DNA of 64,000 nucleotides from Gemmobacter serpentinus (GTDB lineage Bacteria; Pseudomonadota; Alphaproteobacteria; Rhodobacterales; Rhodobacteraceae): contig NZ_WCHR01000034.1 of the NCBI RefSeq assembly GCF_008973825.1, positions 42,840 to 106,839 on the forward strand, in the 5' to 3' direction. Shown here piece by piece: positions 45,085 through 53,834 of the stretch. Under the pieces are notes generated by a model that worked only from the letters and a program-made list of their open reading frames with translations, was not told the origin of the DNA and ran no database searches. Within the stretch, counting starts at the first letter, position 1; every line of letters begins with the position of its first letter. Position numbers and translations under genes: made by a program.

Positions 45085-47052
45085 TCACCCCAGCGACGCA
45101 AAGCGATCACCGCGCCCGGCCAGTTCTGCCAGCAGCGGCGCGATGCCCCAGATCTCGGGGGCCTCCGGCCCCCAGGCTTCCAGATCGCGGCGCAGGATCA
45201 TCAATCCGCGCCGGTCGGCCCAGAACAGCGGCCCGCCCTGCCAGCGCGGAAAACCCTGCCCTGCAACCAGCGCGAAATCAATCTCGGCTGCTTCGGCAAC
45301 CAGACCCTGCCCCAGCAGCCGCGCCGCCTCATTGGCCATCGCGCCCAACACGCGTGTCTCGATCCGGCGCGCGGTGGCAGGCCCCGGGCGCGCGGCGGGC
45401 TGTTTCGATGGCTCCGCAAGCTGTGGCACCAGGCCGGGCAGACCGAAATCGGCCAAGGTCAGCGCAAGATCCGCCGCGGCCTCGCCTTGCGCCAGCATAT
45501 GCGCAACCGCCGCGCGCCCAGCAGCCATCACCCGGCCCGGCACGCCGCCGGGCATGGCAGAGCGCAACACGGCCAGGCCCAGAAGCCGCGCCAGGGCCTG
45601 CCCCTGCAAGACCTGCGCCGCCGCTGTGACCGGGGTCACCACCAGCTCCACCAGCCGGGCCCCCGCCGGACGGAAGCCCAGAATATCCGCGCCACGTCCC
45701 TGCGGCTGCACCCCGCCCCGCCCGATCATCGCAAGAAGCGTGCCCGGCAGCGTCGCCTCCATCGCCTCGGGCATCAGATCCACATCGGCGATCAGCACCG
45801 CCTGACATTCCGCAAGGCCCGCCGCCGACAGAGCCGTGCCAAGGCGCGCCCAATCCAGATCGCGCTGCGCTGCGGTCATCCGGCCTTCGGCAATCGCACG
45901 CTCCTGCATGGCGGCGACCTTTTCCAAGGCCTGCACCAGCTGCGGGCGTCGGGGATCGACCAAGGCCACCTCGCAGCCCGCCTGCAGCAAAGGCAGCGCA
46001 AGATCGGCGGCGGCGGCCCCCAGAATGCCCACCCGCCGCAAGTCGACAAGCTCCGGGCGCGGGCGCAGACGGGTTTCGGCAAAGCGTGTGGCGCGGCGCT
46101 CGGCGTGAAGCGCGTGCCGCAATCCCGCCGCCTCGGCCGAGGCCGCCATATCCTCGCAGGCCGCAGCCTCATAGCTCAGCCCCGCCGCGAAGGGCAGCAG
46201 ATGCGCCGCCTCGATGCAATCGACGATGCGGGCCGGGGCGGGCAGGCGCGCGCCGCCGCGCCCCGTTTGCGTCTTCAGGCGGCTGCGGGCGCTGTTGACG
46301 GCCTTCTGAAAGGTCGCAGGGTCGCGCATCCCGTCGCGGCGTTCCGAGGTTGCAAGCCCGGGCACCTCGACCAACTGGCGCGCAAGGTCAATGGCCGCGA
46401 CGTCAAGCCCATCTTCCACCACCCGGTCCAGAAGACCAAGCGCCAAGGCCTCGGCCGCAGCGACAGGCTGTCCGGTCAGTGCAAGCCGAAGGCTCTGTTC
46501 CGCCCCGATCAGGCGCGGCAGGCGCTGCGTCACCCCGGCTGCGGGCACCAGGCCAAGCGTCACTTCGGGCAGGCCAAACGTCGCCTCGGCCTGCGCCACG
46601 CGCCCCCGCGCCGCAAGCGCCAAGGCGATCCCCCCCGATGTCACGGCCCCATGCAGCGCCACCACCACAGGCTTTGGCGCAGCCTCGACCAGATCGCAAA
46701 GCACCGACAGATCGGCCGCATCAGCCATGTCAAAGGCGGCTAGATCGCTGCCGGGGAACCCTGCCCCATGCGCGGCAAGCACGATCCCGGCCACGCCCGC
46801 ATCCGCAACGGCCTCGGTGATGGCTTGGGTCAGGGACTGACGCAGCGGGCGGTCCAGGGCATTGACCGGCGGCGCATCGACCCGGAGCACGGCAATCGCG
46901 CCGGCGTCATGGCGCATGACCAGCCCTGCGCCGGTCTGTGATGCGCTGGTCTGTGATGCGCCGGCAAGCCTTGCCTCGGTCAGTTCGGCCGCGGTCAGTC
47001 CTGCCTCGGTCAGTTCTGGCCCGTTCAGTTCTGGCCCGGTGTCGACACCCAT
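45085..47052 (-). CDS. FadJ-like fused enoyl-CoA hydratase / 3-hydroxyacyl-CoA dehydrogenase, divergent
   Basis: This 655-residue protein starts at ATG 47052 with GAGGG upstream. After a pentapeptide-repeat extension, a crotonase domain is seen (VVVALHGAVTSGGIALAL, EATFGLPEVTLGLVPAAG); one of the two usual catalytic glutamates is missing, the other kept. The dehydrogenase half lacks its signatures: the NAD loop reads GILGAAAADLA instead of GAGxMG, and the expected HFFSPAH segment reads GFRPAGA, without His. C-terminal 3HCDH-like domains remain. It may act only as a hydratase/isomerase or be decaying. No thiolase is adjacent. Confidence 0.78.
   Translation of the reverse strand: MGVDTGPELNGPELTEAGLTAAELTEARLAGASQTSASQTGAGLVMRHDAGAIAVLRVDAPPVNALDRPLRQSLTQAITEAVADAGVAGIVLAAHGAGFPGSDLAAFDMADAADLSVLCDLVEAAPKPVVVALHGAVTSGGIALALAARGRVAQAEATFGLPEVTLGLVPAAGVTQRLPRLIGAEQSLRLALTGQPVAAAEALALGLLDRVVEDGLDVAAIDLARQLVEVPGLATSERRDGMRDPATFQKAVNSARSRLKTQTGRGGARLPAPARIVDCIEAAHLLPFAAGLSYEAAACEDMAASAEAAGLRHALHAERRATRFAETRLRPRPELVDLRRVGILGAAAADLALPLLQAGCEVALVDPRRPQLVQALEKVAAMQERAIAEGRMTAAQRDLDWARLGTALSAAGLAECQAVLIADVDLMPEAMEATLPGTLLAMIGRGGVQPQGRGADILGFRPAGARLVELVVTPVTAAAQVLQGQALARLLGLAVLRSAMPGGVPGRVMAAGRAAVAHMLAQGEAAADLALTLADFGLPGLVPQLAEPSKQPAARPGPATARRIETRVLGAMANEAARLLGQGLVAEAAEIDFALVAGQGFPRWQGGPLFWADRRGLMILRRDLEAWGPEAPEIWGIAPLLAELAGRGDRFASLG
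46933..47037 (-). repeat. Pentapeptide-coding 15-base tandem repeats at the FadJ-like N-terminus
   Basis: About seven 15-base units encode GPELN, GPELT, EAGLT, AAELT, EARLA, GASQT and SASQT directly after the start region of the FadJ-like gene. Fatty-acid oxidation proteins do not normally carry such an extension. An internal ATG at 46917 would leave it untranslated, but the good ribosome binding site is upstream of the repeats. Confidence 0.7.
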
Positions 47053-47187
47053 TCTGCCACCCTCACTGTTTTCCACAATAAGAGCGTATTTGCAGCCGTT
47101 TGCAATCCCGCCAGGGTCTTGTGGCCCGGCATGGGCGGGAATTCGACCGGATCGGCCCGACGCCCGCGATGGACATCAAAGCTGGTC

Positions 47188-47391
47188 TCAGACTGGCATA
47201 TTGTCGAAGCCCGCCTCGACCGCAGCCTCGACCTCGCGGCGGATGTGGTGACCGGGGCGGCGCGCGGGCGGTTTGGCCGCGTGCATCAAGGCAGCCGGCA
47301 TCGCCTTGGCGGGCAGGATGCCCATCAAGGCCTGCATCTCGGCCAGAAGGGCGATCAGGGCGCGGTCGGTGGTCAAGGCGGGGGTTGGCAT
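47188..47391 (-). CDS. Small conserved-looking protein of unknown function
   Basis: This encodes 67 residues with AGGAG six bases before the ATG at 47391. The N-terminal half is helical (DRALIALLAEMQALMGILPA), the middle is Pro/Arg-rich and the tail reads EVEAAVEAGFDNMPV. I do not recognise a domain. It is read in the gap between the FadJ-like gene and the MBL gene, with its own ribosome binding site, so it is probably real. Confidence 0.5.
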   Translation of the reverse strand: MPTPALTTDRALIALLAEMQALMGILPAKAMPAALMHAAKPPARRPGHHIRREVEAAVEAGFDNMPV

Positions 47392-47575
47392 CTCTGTCTC
47401 CTGTCTTGGCGTTCGGCCAGTTCTGCAACAGATCGCGGTCGGTCACCTTGACGCAGGTCAAGAACGGCCCAAGCGGCTTTCGAAGCCTTGCGATCTGGCG
47501 GCACGACCCTGTATCGTGCAGACGAACACCGCGGGCGCCTTGCCCGACCGCAGCTCTGGCCAACCGGAGATCCCG

Positions 47576-48445
47576 ATGCCCCTTTCGCCTGTCATCCAGC
47601 CATTTTTCGATCAGGCCACCAATACCCTGACCTATGTGGTGCGCGATCCCACCAGCCCGGCCTGCGCCGTGATCGACAGCGTGCTGGATTTCGACTATGC
47701 CTCCGGGCGGACAGATACGCGCTCGGCCGATGCGGTGATTGAATTCATCCAGACCGAAGGCCTTGATCTGCAATGGATTCTGGAAACCCATGTCCATGCC
47801 GATCACCTGTCCGCCGCGCCCTGGATCCAGGAAAGGCTGGGCGGACGGATCGGCATTGGCGACCGCATCACCCAGGTGCAGGAAACCTTCGGCAAGATCT
47901 TCAACGAGGGCACGCGCTTTCAGCGCGACGGCTCGCAATTCGATCAATTGTTCCGCGAAGGCGACAGCTTTCGCATCGGCGCGCTGGAGGGGCGGGTGCT
48001 GCACACGCCCGGCCACACCCCCGCCTGTCTGACCTATGTCATCGGCGATGCGGGCTTTGTCGGCGATACGCTGTTCATGCCCGATTTCGGCACGGCGCGC
48101 TGTGATTTCCCCGGCGGATCGGCGGCGGTGATGTATGACTCGGTGCAGAAAATCCTGAGTTTGCCGGACGAGACCCGGATCTTTGTCGGCCATGATTACA
48201 AGGCACCGGGGCGCGATGCCTATGCCTGGGAAACCACGGTAGGTGCCCAGAAGGCGTTGAACATCCATGTCGGATCCGGCCGCAGCCGTGCGGAGTTCAT
48301 CGCGATGCGCGAGGCGCGCGATGCCACCCTTGCCATGCCGCGCCTCATCATTCCGTCGCTGCAGGTGAATATGCGGGCGGGCCAGATGCCAGAGCCCGAT
48401 GACAATGGCGTGACCTATCTGAAAGTGCCGGTAAACGGCTTGTAA
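47576..48445 (+). CDS. MBL-fold hydrolase, Blh/persulfide dioxygenase-like
   Basis: This 289-residue metallo-beta-lactamase fold protein starts at ATG 47576, with GGAG upstream. Metal ligands are His72, His74, Asp76 and His77 (THVHADH), His147 (TPGHTPA), Asp164 (VGDTLF) and His206 (GHDY). The length and the HVHADHLSAAPWIQERLGG segment match the Blh and ETHE1-like group, which oxidise glutathione persulfide or related sulfur species. The DUF442 domain, fused to the N-terminus in Blh, is encoded by the next gene here. Confidence 0.85.
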   Translation: MPLSPVIQPFFDQATNTLTYVVRDPTSPACAVIDSVLDFDYASGRTDTRSADAVIEFIQTEGLDLQWILETHVHADHLSAAPWIQERLGGRIGIGDRITQVQETFGKIFNEGTRFQRDGSQFDQLFREGDSFRIGALEGRVLHTPGHTPACLTYVIGDAGFVGDTLFMPDFGTARCDFPGGSAAVMYDSVQKILSLPDETRIFVGHDYKAPGRDAYAWETTVGAQKALNIHVGSGRSRAEFIAMREARDATLAMPRLIIPSLQVNMRAGQMPEPDDNGVTYLKVPVNGL

Positions 48446-48577
48446 GGCGCGCCAAGGCGGCAAAGACGGTGGCGGATCGGGGGCTTTGGCCTTCCTTCCG
48501 GCGGTGCGGCTGGCTATGCTGGCCCCGATGTCCCCCGCCGCCGGCCTGCCCGGCGGCCCGCCTGAAGGTAGAATTGC

Positions 48578-48991
48578 ATGGAAATCCGTGCCCTGACCCC
48601 GACCTATGCCGTTTCGCCGCAGATCGCCCTGGACGATCTGGCTGCCATCAAGGCGGCGGGCTATGTGACCTTGATCGACAACCGCCCCGATGCTGAGATC
48701 CCGCCGCATCTGCACACCGATCCGATGCGGGCCGCAGCAGAGGCCGCTGGCCTGCGCTTTATTGCCAATCCGGTGATCGGCGGCGCGATCACCGAGGCCA
48801 ATGTCGCAGCACAGCGCGATGCCATTGCCGGCAGCGACGGCCCGGTCTTTGCCTATTGCGCCAGCGGCAATCGGTCTTCGGTGGTCTGGGCATTGGCCCA
48901 TGCCGGCACCGCCCCGGCGGATGAGCTGATCGCGATCCCTGCCCGTTTCGGCTATGATCTGGAATGGCTGCGCCCGGCCTTGACGGCCTGA
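48578..48991 (+). CDS. DUF442 / TIGR01244 phosphatase-like sulfur transferase
   Basis: This 137-residue protein has a CxxGxRS active loop (Cys94 in YCASGNRS), as in dual-specificity phosphatases and rhodanese-like proteins. In Blh-type proteins this domain (TIGR01244) is joined to an MBL domain; here it is a separate gene 132 bases downstream of the MBL gene, so the two probably work together on persulfides. An AAGG precedes the ATG. Confidence 0.85.
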   Translation: MEIRALTPTYAVSPQIALDDLAAIKAAGYVTLIDNRPDAEIPPHLHTDPMRAAAEAAGLRFIANPVIGGAITEANVAAQRDAIAGSDGPVFAYCASGNRSSVVWALAHAGTAPADELIAIPARFGYDLEWLRPALTA

Positions 48992-49035
48992 GCCCTTGAG
49001 CATCGCGCCATCGGGCGCGCCATCGGGAGAAAAGA

Positions 49036-50028
49036 TCATCCGGTGGCCGCCAGATGCAGAACCGGCTTGCCCTCGGCCTGGACTGGCATGGGGGCGGCTG
49101 CGGGGGCTGCGCTCGCCTCCGCGCCAGGCGATGCTTCGGTGCCGATCTGGCTAAGGCGCACAGCGCGCATCCCGCGTGCCTGCCCCAGACGGCCCGTGGC
49201 ACAGATCTGCCCATCCTGCCCCGCAAGGTCGATCCGGTCCAGCGCGGCCTGCGGCAGCGGCAGCAAATCCCCGGGCTTCATGTGCAAAATGGCCGCCAGT
49301 GGCAGGCTGACCCGCGTCAATACTGCCTGCACCACCGCCTCGGTCTCCAGCACCCTGGCCCGCAGCGCATCCGAAAAGCACGGCCCCTGCGCCGCCGGGA
49401 TGCCGCCAGAATGCGAGGGCCTTTCCGGCCGCTGCGGCCGCCGGCCGCGCCCGGTGGCGGGCAGCGCCAGCATCAGCTGGCCTGGTTTCACGCCGTTGAA
49501 ATCGATCTGCAGCAACAGCACGCGAAACACTGTATCCTCCAGCAAAAGGCCAAGCGCGCGCGCCTCGTCCAGATGGCTGGCATAGCGGAAACCATCGGTC
49601 CAGATCAGGTCATCATCGGACAGCAGTTCCGCTTCCAGCCCCGATAACAGGCCATCGATCCAATCGGCGACCATGGCCGCATCGGTGCGGGTGGGGCGGC
49701 GCAACAACAGCGGCTGCGCGCTGACGCGGCCCAGGGTCTGCGCCTCGATCAATCCGGCAAGCAGATCGGGCGACAGGACCATGACGCCGCCCGCCTCTGC
49801 CGGGCCATCCAGCACCGCGATCAGCGCGCGTTCAGGCACCTGGTCCAACACCTCGCCCAGTGAATAGCGCAGGCTGCGCAACGAAAGGCAGCGGATCGCC
49901 TGCCCGAACAGATCCTGCGTCAGCCGCGCCAGAACCAGCGGCAAGGCCCGCTCCGCCCCGCTTTGGGACGCCGCCGCCTGCATCTGCGCCGCAGCCGTCA
50001 ATCTTTGCCTGATGAGCCCCTGTTTCAA
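49036..50028 (-). CDS. FliM-like flagellar switch protein, orphan
   Basis: This protein is 330 residues if read from TTG 50028, which has GGAG six bases upstream; a GTG at 50040 gives four more residues but has no ribosome binding site. The N-terminus KQGLIRQRL and the middle domain (RPTRTDAAMVADWIDGLLSGLEAELL, FRYASHLDEARALGLLLED) fit the Rhodobacteraceae FliM type. A SpoA-like domain lies near 235-300 (VLTRVSLPLAAILHMKPGDLLPL). No other flagellar or chemotaxis gene is present, so it may belong to a scattered flagellar set or have another role. Confidence 0.75.
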   Translation of the reverse strand: MKQGLIRQRLTAAAQMQAAASQSGAERALPLVLARLTQDLFGQAIRCLSLRSLRYSLGEVLDQVPERALIAVLDGPAEAGGVMVLSPDLLAGLIEAQTLGRVSAQPLLLRRPTRTDAAMVADWIDGLLSGLEAELLSDDDLIWTDGFRYASHLDEARALGLLLEDTVFRVLLLQIDFNGVKPGQLMLALPATGRGRRPQRPERPSHSGGIPAAQGPCFSDALRARVLETEAVVQAVLTRVSLPLAAILHMKPGDLLPLPQAALDRIDLAGQDGQICATGRLGQARGMRAVRLSQIGTEASPGAEASAAPAAAPMPVQAEGKPVLHLAATG

Positions 50029-50108
50029 TCCGCTCTCCACCAGCCGAGGGACGCCCGGGCTTCTGCCCGGCCTGGCATCCAGATTGGTGGCGAAGGGTTT
50101 ACAAAGGG

Positions 50109-52817
50109 TTACGCCCCATCCGCGAAGGGATGTTTTTCCAGCCGCAAGGGCAGCGTCACACGAAACGCCGCGCCACCTTGCGCGGGCAGATAGGCGATGG
50201 CACCACCGAGATTGGCCATGATCTCGCGGCAGATCGCCAGGCCAAGCCCCGCCCCGCCCGCGCGGTTCTGATCGGTCAGGCGGGTAAACTTCTCAAAGAC
50301 AATATGTTGTTTTTCCTTGGCAATTCCCGATCCATTGTCGATGAAATCGACAATCACCCGCGCGCCGCGCTGCTTGACATTGATGCGCAGTTCCGGCCGC
50401 AGGGCATCGCAATATTTGCGGCTGTTGGAGATCAGGTTGATGAAGACCTGCGCCAGCCGGTCGGGATCGGTGCGCAAAAACAGCGCCTCGGAGGGCAGGT
50501 CGCGCCAGACCACGAAGATGCGGTCGGGCCGGATCTGGCCTGCGGCGCGCAACCCCTTGTCGATCAGCTCGTTCAGGCTGGCAAGGCGCAGGTCCAGCTG
50601 AACGGTGCCGTTTTCCAGCACGCTCAGATCCAGCAGATCATCCAGCAACCGGGTCAGCCGGATCGCCTCATCATGGATGATGCGGGCCTGCGCCGCCGCC
50701 ATCTCAGGCGGCACATCGCCCTCCATCAATATCTCAGAGAATGCCCGGATCGAGGTCATGGGCGTGCGCAGCTCATGGCTGATCTGGCTGAGGAAGGCAT
50801 CTTTCTGGATCGATAATTGCATCAGCTTTTCATTGGCTTCGCGCAATTGCCGCGCCGTGCGCTCCATCTCGGCACGCTGGCTTTCAAGCGTGCTGGAATA
50901 TTCCATGATCTGCGCGGTCTCATCGGCCACGCGGATCAGGTCGGCCACGGTGACCCGGCTGCGCCCGGCCAATTCGGCGATCATCGCGTGCGCCGCAGCG
51001 GCCCCGACCGAGCCCGCCAGCTTGCGCTCCAGCTCCTCCAGAAAATCGGGGGTGGGGTCGGGCAGATAGCCTGCCTTGCCCTGCCCCTGCGCCGAGGTTT
51101 CAAAGAAACCAAGTGCCGCCTCGTCGCCCAGGATGCGTTGCGCGAGGATCAGCAGTTCCTCGGTTTCCACCTGTTCCAGATCGCGGCTTTCCCAGGCGCG
51201 GGGGCCGGCGCGTTCGGTGTCGAAGACATTGACAAAGGCCAGGCCTTGCGCGCGTTCCACCGGCGCGGGAAAAGTGAACAGCGAAACCAGCGTGAAGGCG
51301 GCGGTGTTGAGCGTCAAGCTCCAGAAGATCGAATGGATCAGCGGATCAAAGCGGCTGACGCCAAACAGCGCCTGTGGCCGCAGCCATGACAGGCCAAAGG
51401 GCCCATGGCTGAACAGATCGGCCGGCAGCACACCGCCTGAGGCGAAGCTGGGCAGGAACAATGTATAGGCCCAGACGGCGGTGCCAAGGCACAGCCCTGC
51501 CGCAGCCCCCAGCCGGGTTGCACCGCGCCAGAAGATCGCGCCCAGCATCGGCGGCAGCATCTGCGCCACGCCGACAAAGGAAATCAGGCCGATAGCCGCA
51601 AGGGCCTCTGACCCGCCTGACAGCGTGAAGTAAAGATAGCCAAGGCCCAGAACCCCCGCGATGGAAAAGCGCCGCGCGTTCAGCACAAGGCGGCGCACAT
51701 CCCCCGTCACCTCACGCGTGGGCCTGAGGCTGAGCCAGAGCGGCATCACCACATGGTTAGAAACCATGGTGGCCAGCGCGATGGAAGCCACGATGACCAT
51801 CGATGTGGCCGAGGAGAACCCGCCAAGAAAGGCCAGCATGGCAAGCCCGCCCTGGCCCTGGCTCAATGGCACGGTCAGGACGTAAAGATCCGGGTTCGCG
51901 CTTTCGGGCAGGATCTGCATCCCGATCACCGCAATCGGCACCACAAAGACGCTCATCGCCGCCAGATAAAGCGGGAAGGCCCAGCTGGCGGTGGCCAGAT
52001 TGCGCTCGTCGCCGCATTCCACCACGATGACCTGAAACATGCGCGGCAAGGTGATGACCGCGGCCGCCGACAGCGCGATCACCCCGGCCCAGCGGGACGG
52101 CACCAGATCCCATTCCGCGATGCGCGAGGCATTGATGCGCGCGGCCACATCGCCGGGGCCGTCCGCCACGAACCAGATCACGAAGACGCCGACCGCAATC
52201 AGCGCCACCAGCTTCACCACCGCCTCGACTGCGATGGCGATGACGACGCCGGTATGCTGTTCATTGGCATCCAGATTGCGGGTGCCGAACAGGATGGTGA
52301 AAAGCGCAAGCCCCCCCGCCACCCAAAGCGCCGTCGCATTGGTATCGGGCAGCGTCCAGCCAAAGCTGCCCGCCTCGGCAAAGACCGCGAAACTGAGCGT
52401 CACCGATTGCAGTTGCAGCGCAATATAGGGGGTGGCAGCCGCCACGCTGATCAGCGTGACGATGACGCCCAGAAGGCTCGATTTGCCATAACGGCTTGAA
52501 ATCATGTCGGCGATGGAGGTCACGCGCTGCTGGCGCCCGATCCGCACCAGCTTGCGCAGGATCCACCACCAGCCGACAAAGACCAGCGTCGGACCAAGAT
52601 AGATGGTCAGAAATTCCAGCCCCGACCGTGCGGCGTAACCGACCGCGCCGTAAAACGTCCAGGCGGTGCAATAGATCGACAGCGACAGGGTATAGACCAG
52701 CGGCGATCCAAGCCAGCGCCGCCCGCCGCGCCGCGCCCGGCGGTCGGCCAGAAAGGCCACCAGAAACAGGAAGGCCACATAGGTCAGGCAGACCGGGACC
52801 AGCAGGTTGATCGGCAT
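50109..52817 (-). CDS. Sodium/solute symporter-histidine kinase (CrbS-type)
   Basis: This 902-residue protein has an N-terminal sodium-solute-symporter fold with about 12-13 membrane helices (to about residue 520). It is followed by a STAC-like helical domain (about 600-645), a HisKA domain with His681 (SHELRTP), and a HATPase_c domain (NLISNSRKY near 796, DNGSGIAKE, AGLGLAI near 856). Proteins of this layout (CrbS/ActS) sense or carry small solutes such as acetate. A receiver-only regulator and a small membrane protein are encoded just upstream in the same operon. Confidence 0.9.
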   Translation of the reverse strand: MPINLLVPVCLTYVAFLFLVAFLADRRARRGGRRWLGSPLVYTLSLSIYCTAWTFYGAVGYAARSGLEFLTIYLGPTLVFVGWWWILRKLVRIGRQQRVTSIADMISSRYGKSSLLGVIVTLISVAAATPYIALQLQSVTLSFAVFAEAGSFGWTLPDTNATALWVAGGLALFTILFGTRNLDANEQHTGVVIAIAVEAVVKLVALIAVGVFVIWFVADGPGDVAARINASRIAEWDLVPSRWAGVIALSAAAVITLPRMFQVIVVECGDERNLATASWAFPLYLAAMSVFVVPIAVIGMQILPESANPDLYVLTVPLSQGQGGLAMLAFLGGFSSATSMVIVASIALATMVSNHVVMPLWLSLRPTREVTGDVRRLVLNARRFSIAGVLGLGYLYFTLSGGSEALAAIGLISFVGVAQMLPPMLGAIFWRGATRLGAAAGLCLGTAVWAYTLFLPSFASGGVLPADLFSHGPFGLSWLRPQALFGVSRFDPLIHSIFWSLTLNTAAFTLVSLFTFPAPVERAQGLAFVNVFDTERAGPRAWESRDLEQVETEELLILAQRILGDEAALGFFETSAQGQGKAGYLPDPTPDFLEELERKLAGSVGAAAAHAMIAELAGRSRVTVADLIRVADETAQIMEYSSTLESQRAEMERTARQLREANEKLMQLSIQKDAFLSQISHELRTPMTSIRAFSEILMEGDVPPEMAAAQARIIHDEAIRLTRLLDDLLDLSVLENGTVQLDLRLASLNELIDKGLRAAGQIRPDRIFVVWRDLPSEALFLRTDPDRLAQVFINLISNSRKYCDALRPELRINVKQRGARVIVDFIDNGSGIAKEKQHIVFEKFTRLTDQNRAGGAGLGLAICREIMANLGGAIAYLPAQGGAAFRVTLPLRLEKHPFADGA

Positions 52818-52835
52818 CAGGCGGCCCCCCGCATG

Positions 52836-53126
52836 TCAGGGCTGCTCCGGCGGGGGGGCATCCTCGCGCCCGGCGGGGGCCTCGGCCTCTTCGCCGGTGC
52901 CAAGACCGCGCGACAGGATGGCGGCAAGACCGATCAGCGCGATCCAGATCGCAAAGAGATAGATCCAGTCGCGGGCGGTATCGTTCGGCATCCCCTCGGT
53001 CGGGGTCCAGAAGATCGGCAGCAGGAACAGGAAGGCCCCCGCCAGCGGCAGCAGCCTTGCGCCATCGCGCAACCGCCGCAGCCGGTAAGAACGCCGCGCC
53101 AGAAAGACCGGCGCCTGGCGTTTCAC
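52836..53126 (-). CDS. Small membrane protein between receiver and kinase
   Basis: This 96-residue protein has two hydrophobic helices (about 24-41 and 54-72) and a charged Pro/Glu-rich tail. Its ATG overlaps the receiver gene's stop by four bases (ATGA) and the kinase gene starts 18 bases later, so all three are coupled. It may assist the sensor kinase; no family is recognised. Confidence 0.65.
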   Translation of the reverse strand: MKRQAPVFLARRSYRLRRLRDGARLLPLAGAFLFLLPIFWTPTEGMPNDTARDWIYLFAIWIALIGLAAILSRGLGTGEEAEAPAGREDAPPPEQP

Positions 53127-53494
53127 GCCTCCCCCGCAAGGGCGCGGGCGGCGGCCACGAATTCGGCGTTGGAGAAGGGTTTTGCCATGAAGAAATCGGC
53201 ACCCGCACGCTCGGCCGCCTCGCGATCCCGTCCCTGCCCGCGCGCGGTCAGCATCATCACCGGCAGATCGGCGGTGGCGGGGTCAGCGCGCAGCGAGACA
53301 AGGATCTCCAGGCCCGACCTGCCGGGCAGCATGGTGTCCAGGATCAAAAGATCGGGGCGCGCATCGCGCAACGCCGCCTCGGCCGTCAAGCCGTCCGCAA
53401 GCGCCGTCACCTGCCAGCCATCACGGGTCAGCAGAAAGCGGATCGCTTCGGTGATATTGGGCTCATCCTCGATCAACATGGCATGGCGTGCCAA
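53123..53494 (-). CDS. Receiver-only response regulator
   Basis: This 123-residue CheY-like receiver is read from TTG 53494, which has GGAGGA six bases upstream; the internal ATG at 53479 would drop five residues. Phosphorylation site Asp53 (LLILDTMLPG), acidic pair Asp10/Glu11, the Thr of MMLTARG and the Lys of MAKPF are present. There is no DNA-binding domain, so it must signal through a protein or RNA target, unlike CrbR with its LuxR helix. It is the first gene of the kinase operon. Confidence 0.85.
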   Translation of the reverse strand: MARHAMLIEDEPNITEAIRFLLTRDGWQVTALADGLTAEAALRDARPDLLILDTMLPGRSGLEILVSLRADPATADLPVMMLTARGQGRDREAAERAGADFFMAKPFSNAEFVAAARALAGEA

Positions 53495-53834
53495 GGGCGC
53501 TCCTCCGATCGCTTTGCGGCCCTTGCCCGCCCGGTGGCATGGCAAAAGCTGCGGCCTTGTCCGGGGACTATCGGCGGTTTGCCGCCGCATGTCAAAAGCC
53601 GATGCGCAGAAAATGGGCAGCGCCTGTCGCAGCCATGGCGCAGGTCGCGCTCGCGTTGCCCTGTCGGGAACGCATGTTACCGGCCTCGCCCACCTGCGCG
53701 GCAGATCGCCCGTCATCCGGCAGAGGGGCGCGGCGCATCTGGCCAAGCCCTGCGGCCTCTGGCACTCTGCCGAACGGCAGGTCCGTGGTGTCGCCCGGTT
53801 CTGCATCCGATTGATTTGCATGAAGTGATCCCCG
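53495..53834. other. Gap between divergent genes
   Basis: These 340 bases separate the minus-strand receiver gene from the plus-strand secreted protein gene. They should contain promoters for both. No gene, hairpin or clear promoter element was identified. Confidence 0.45.
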
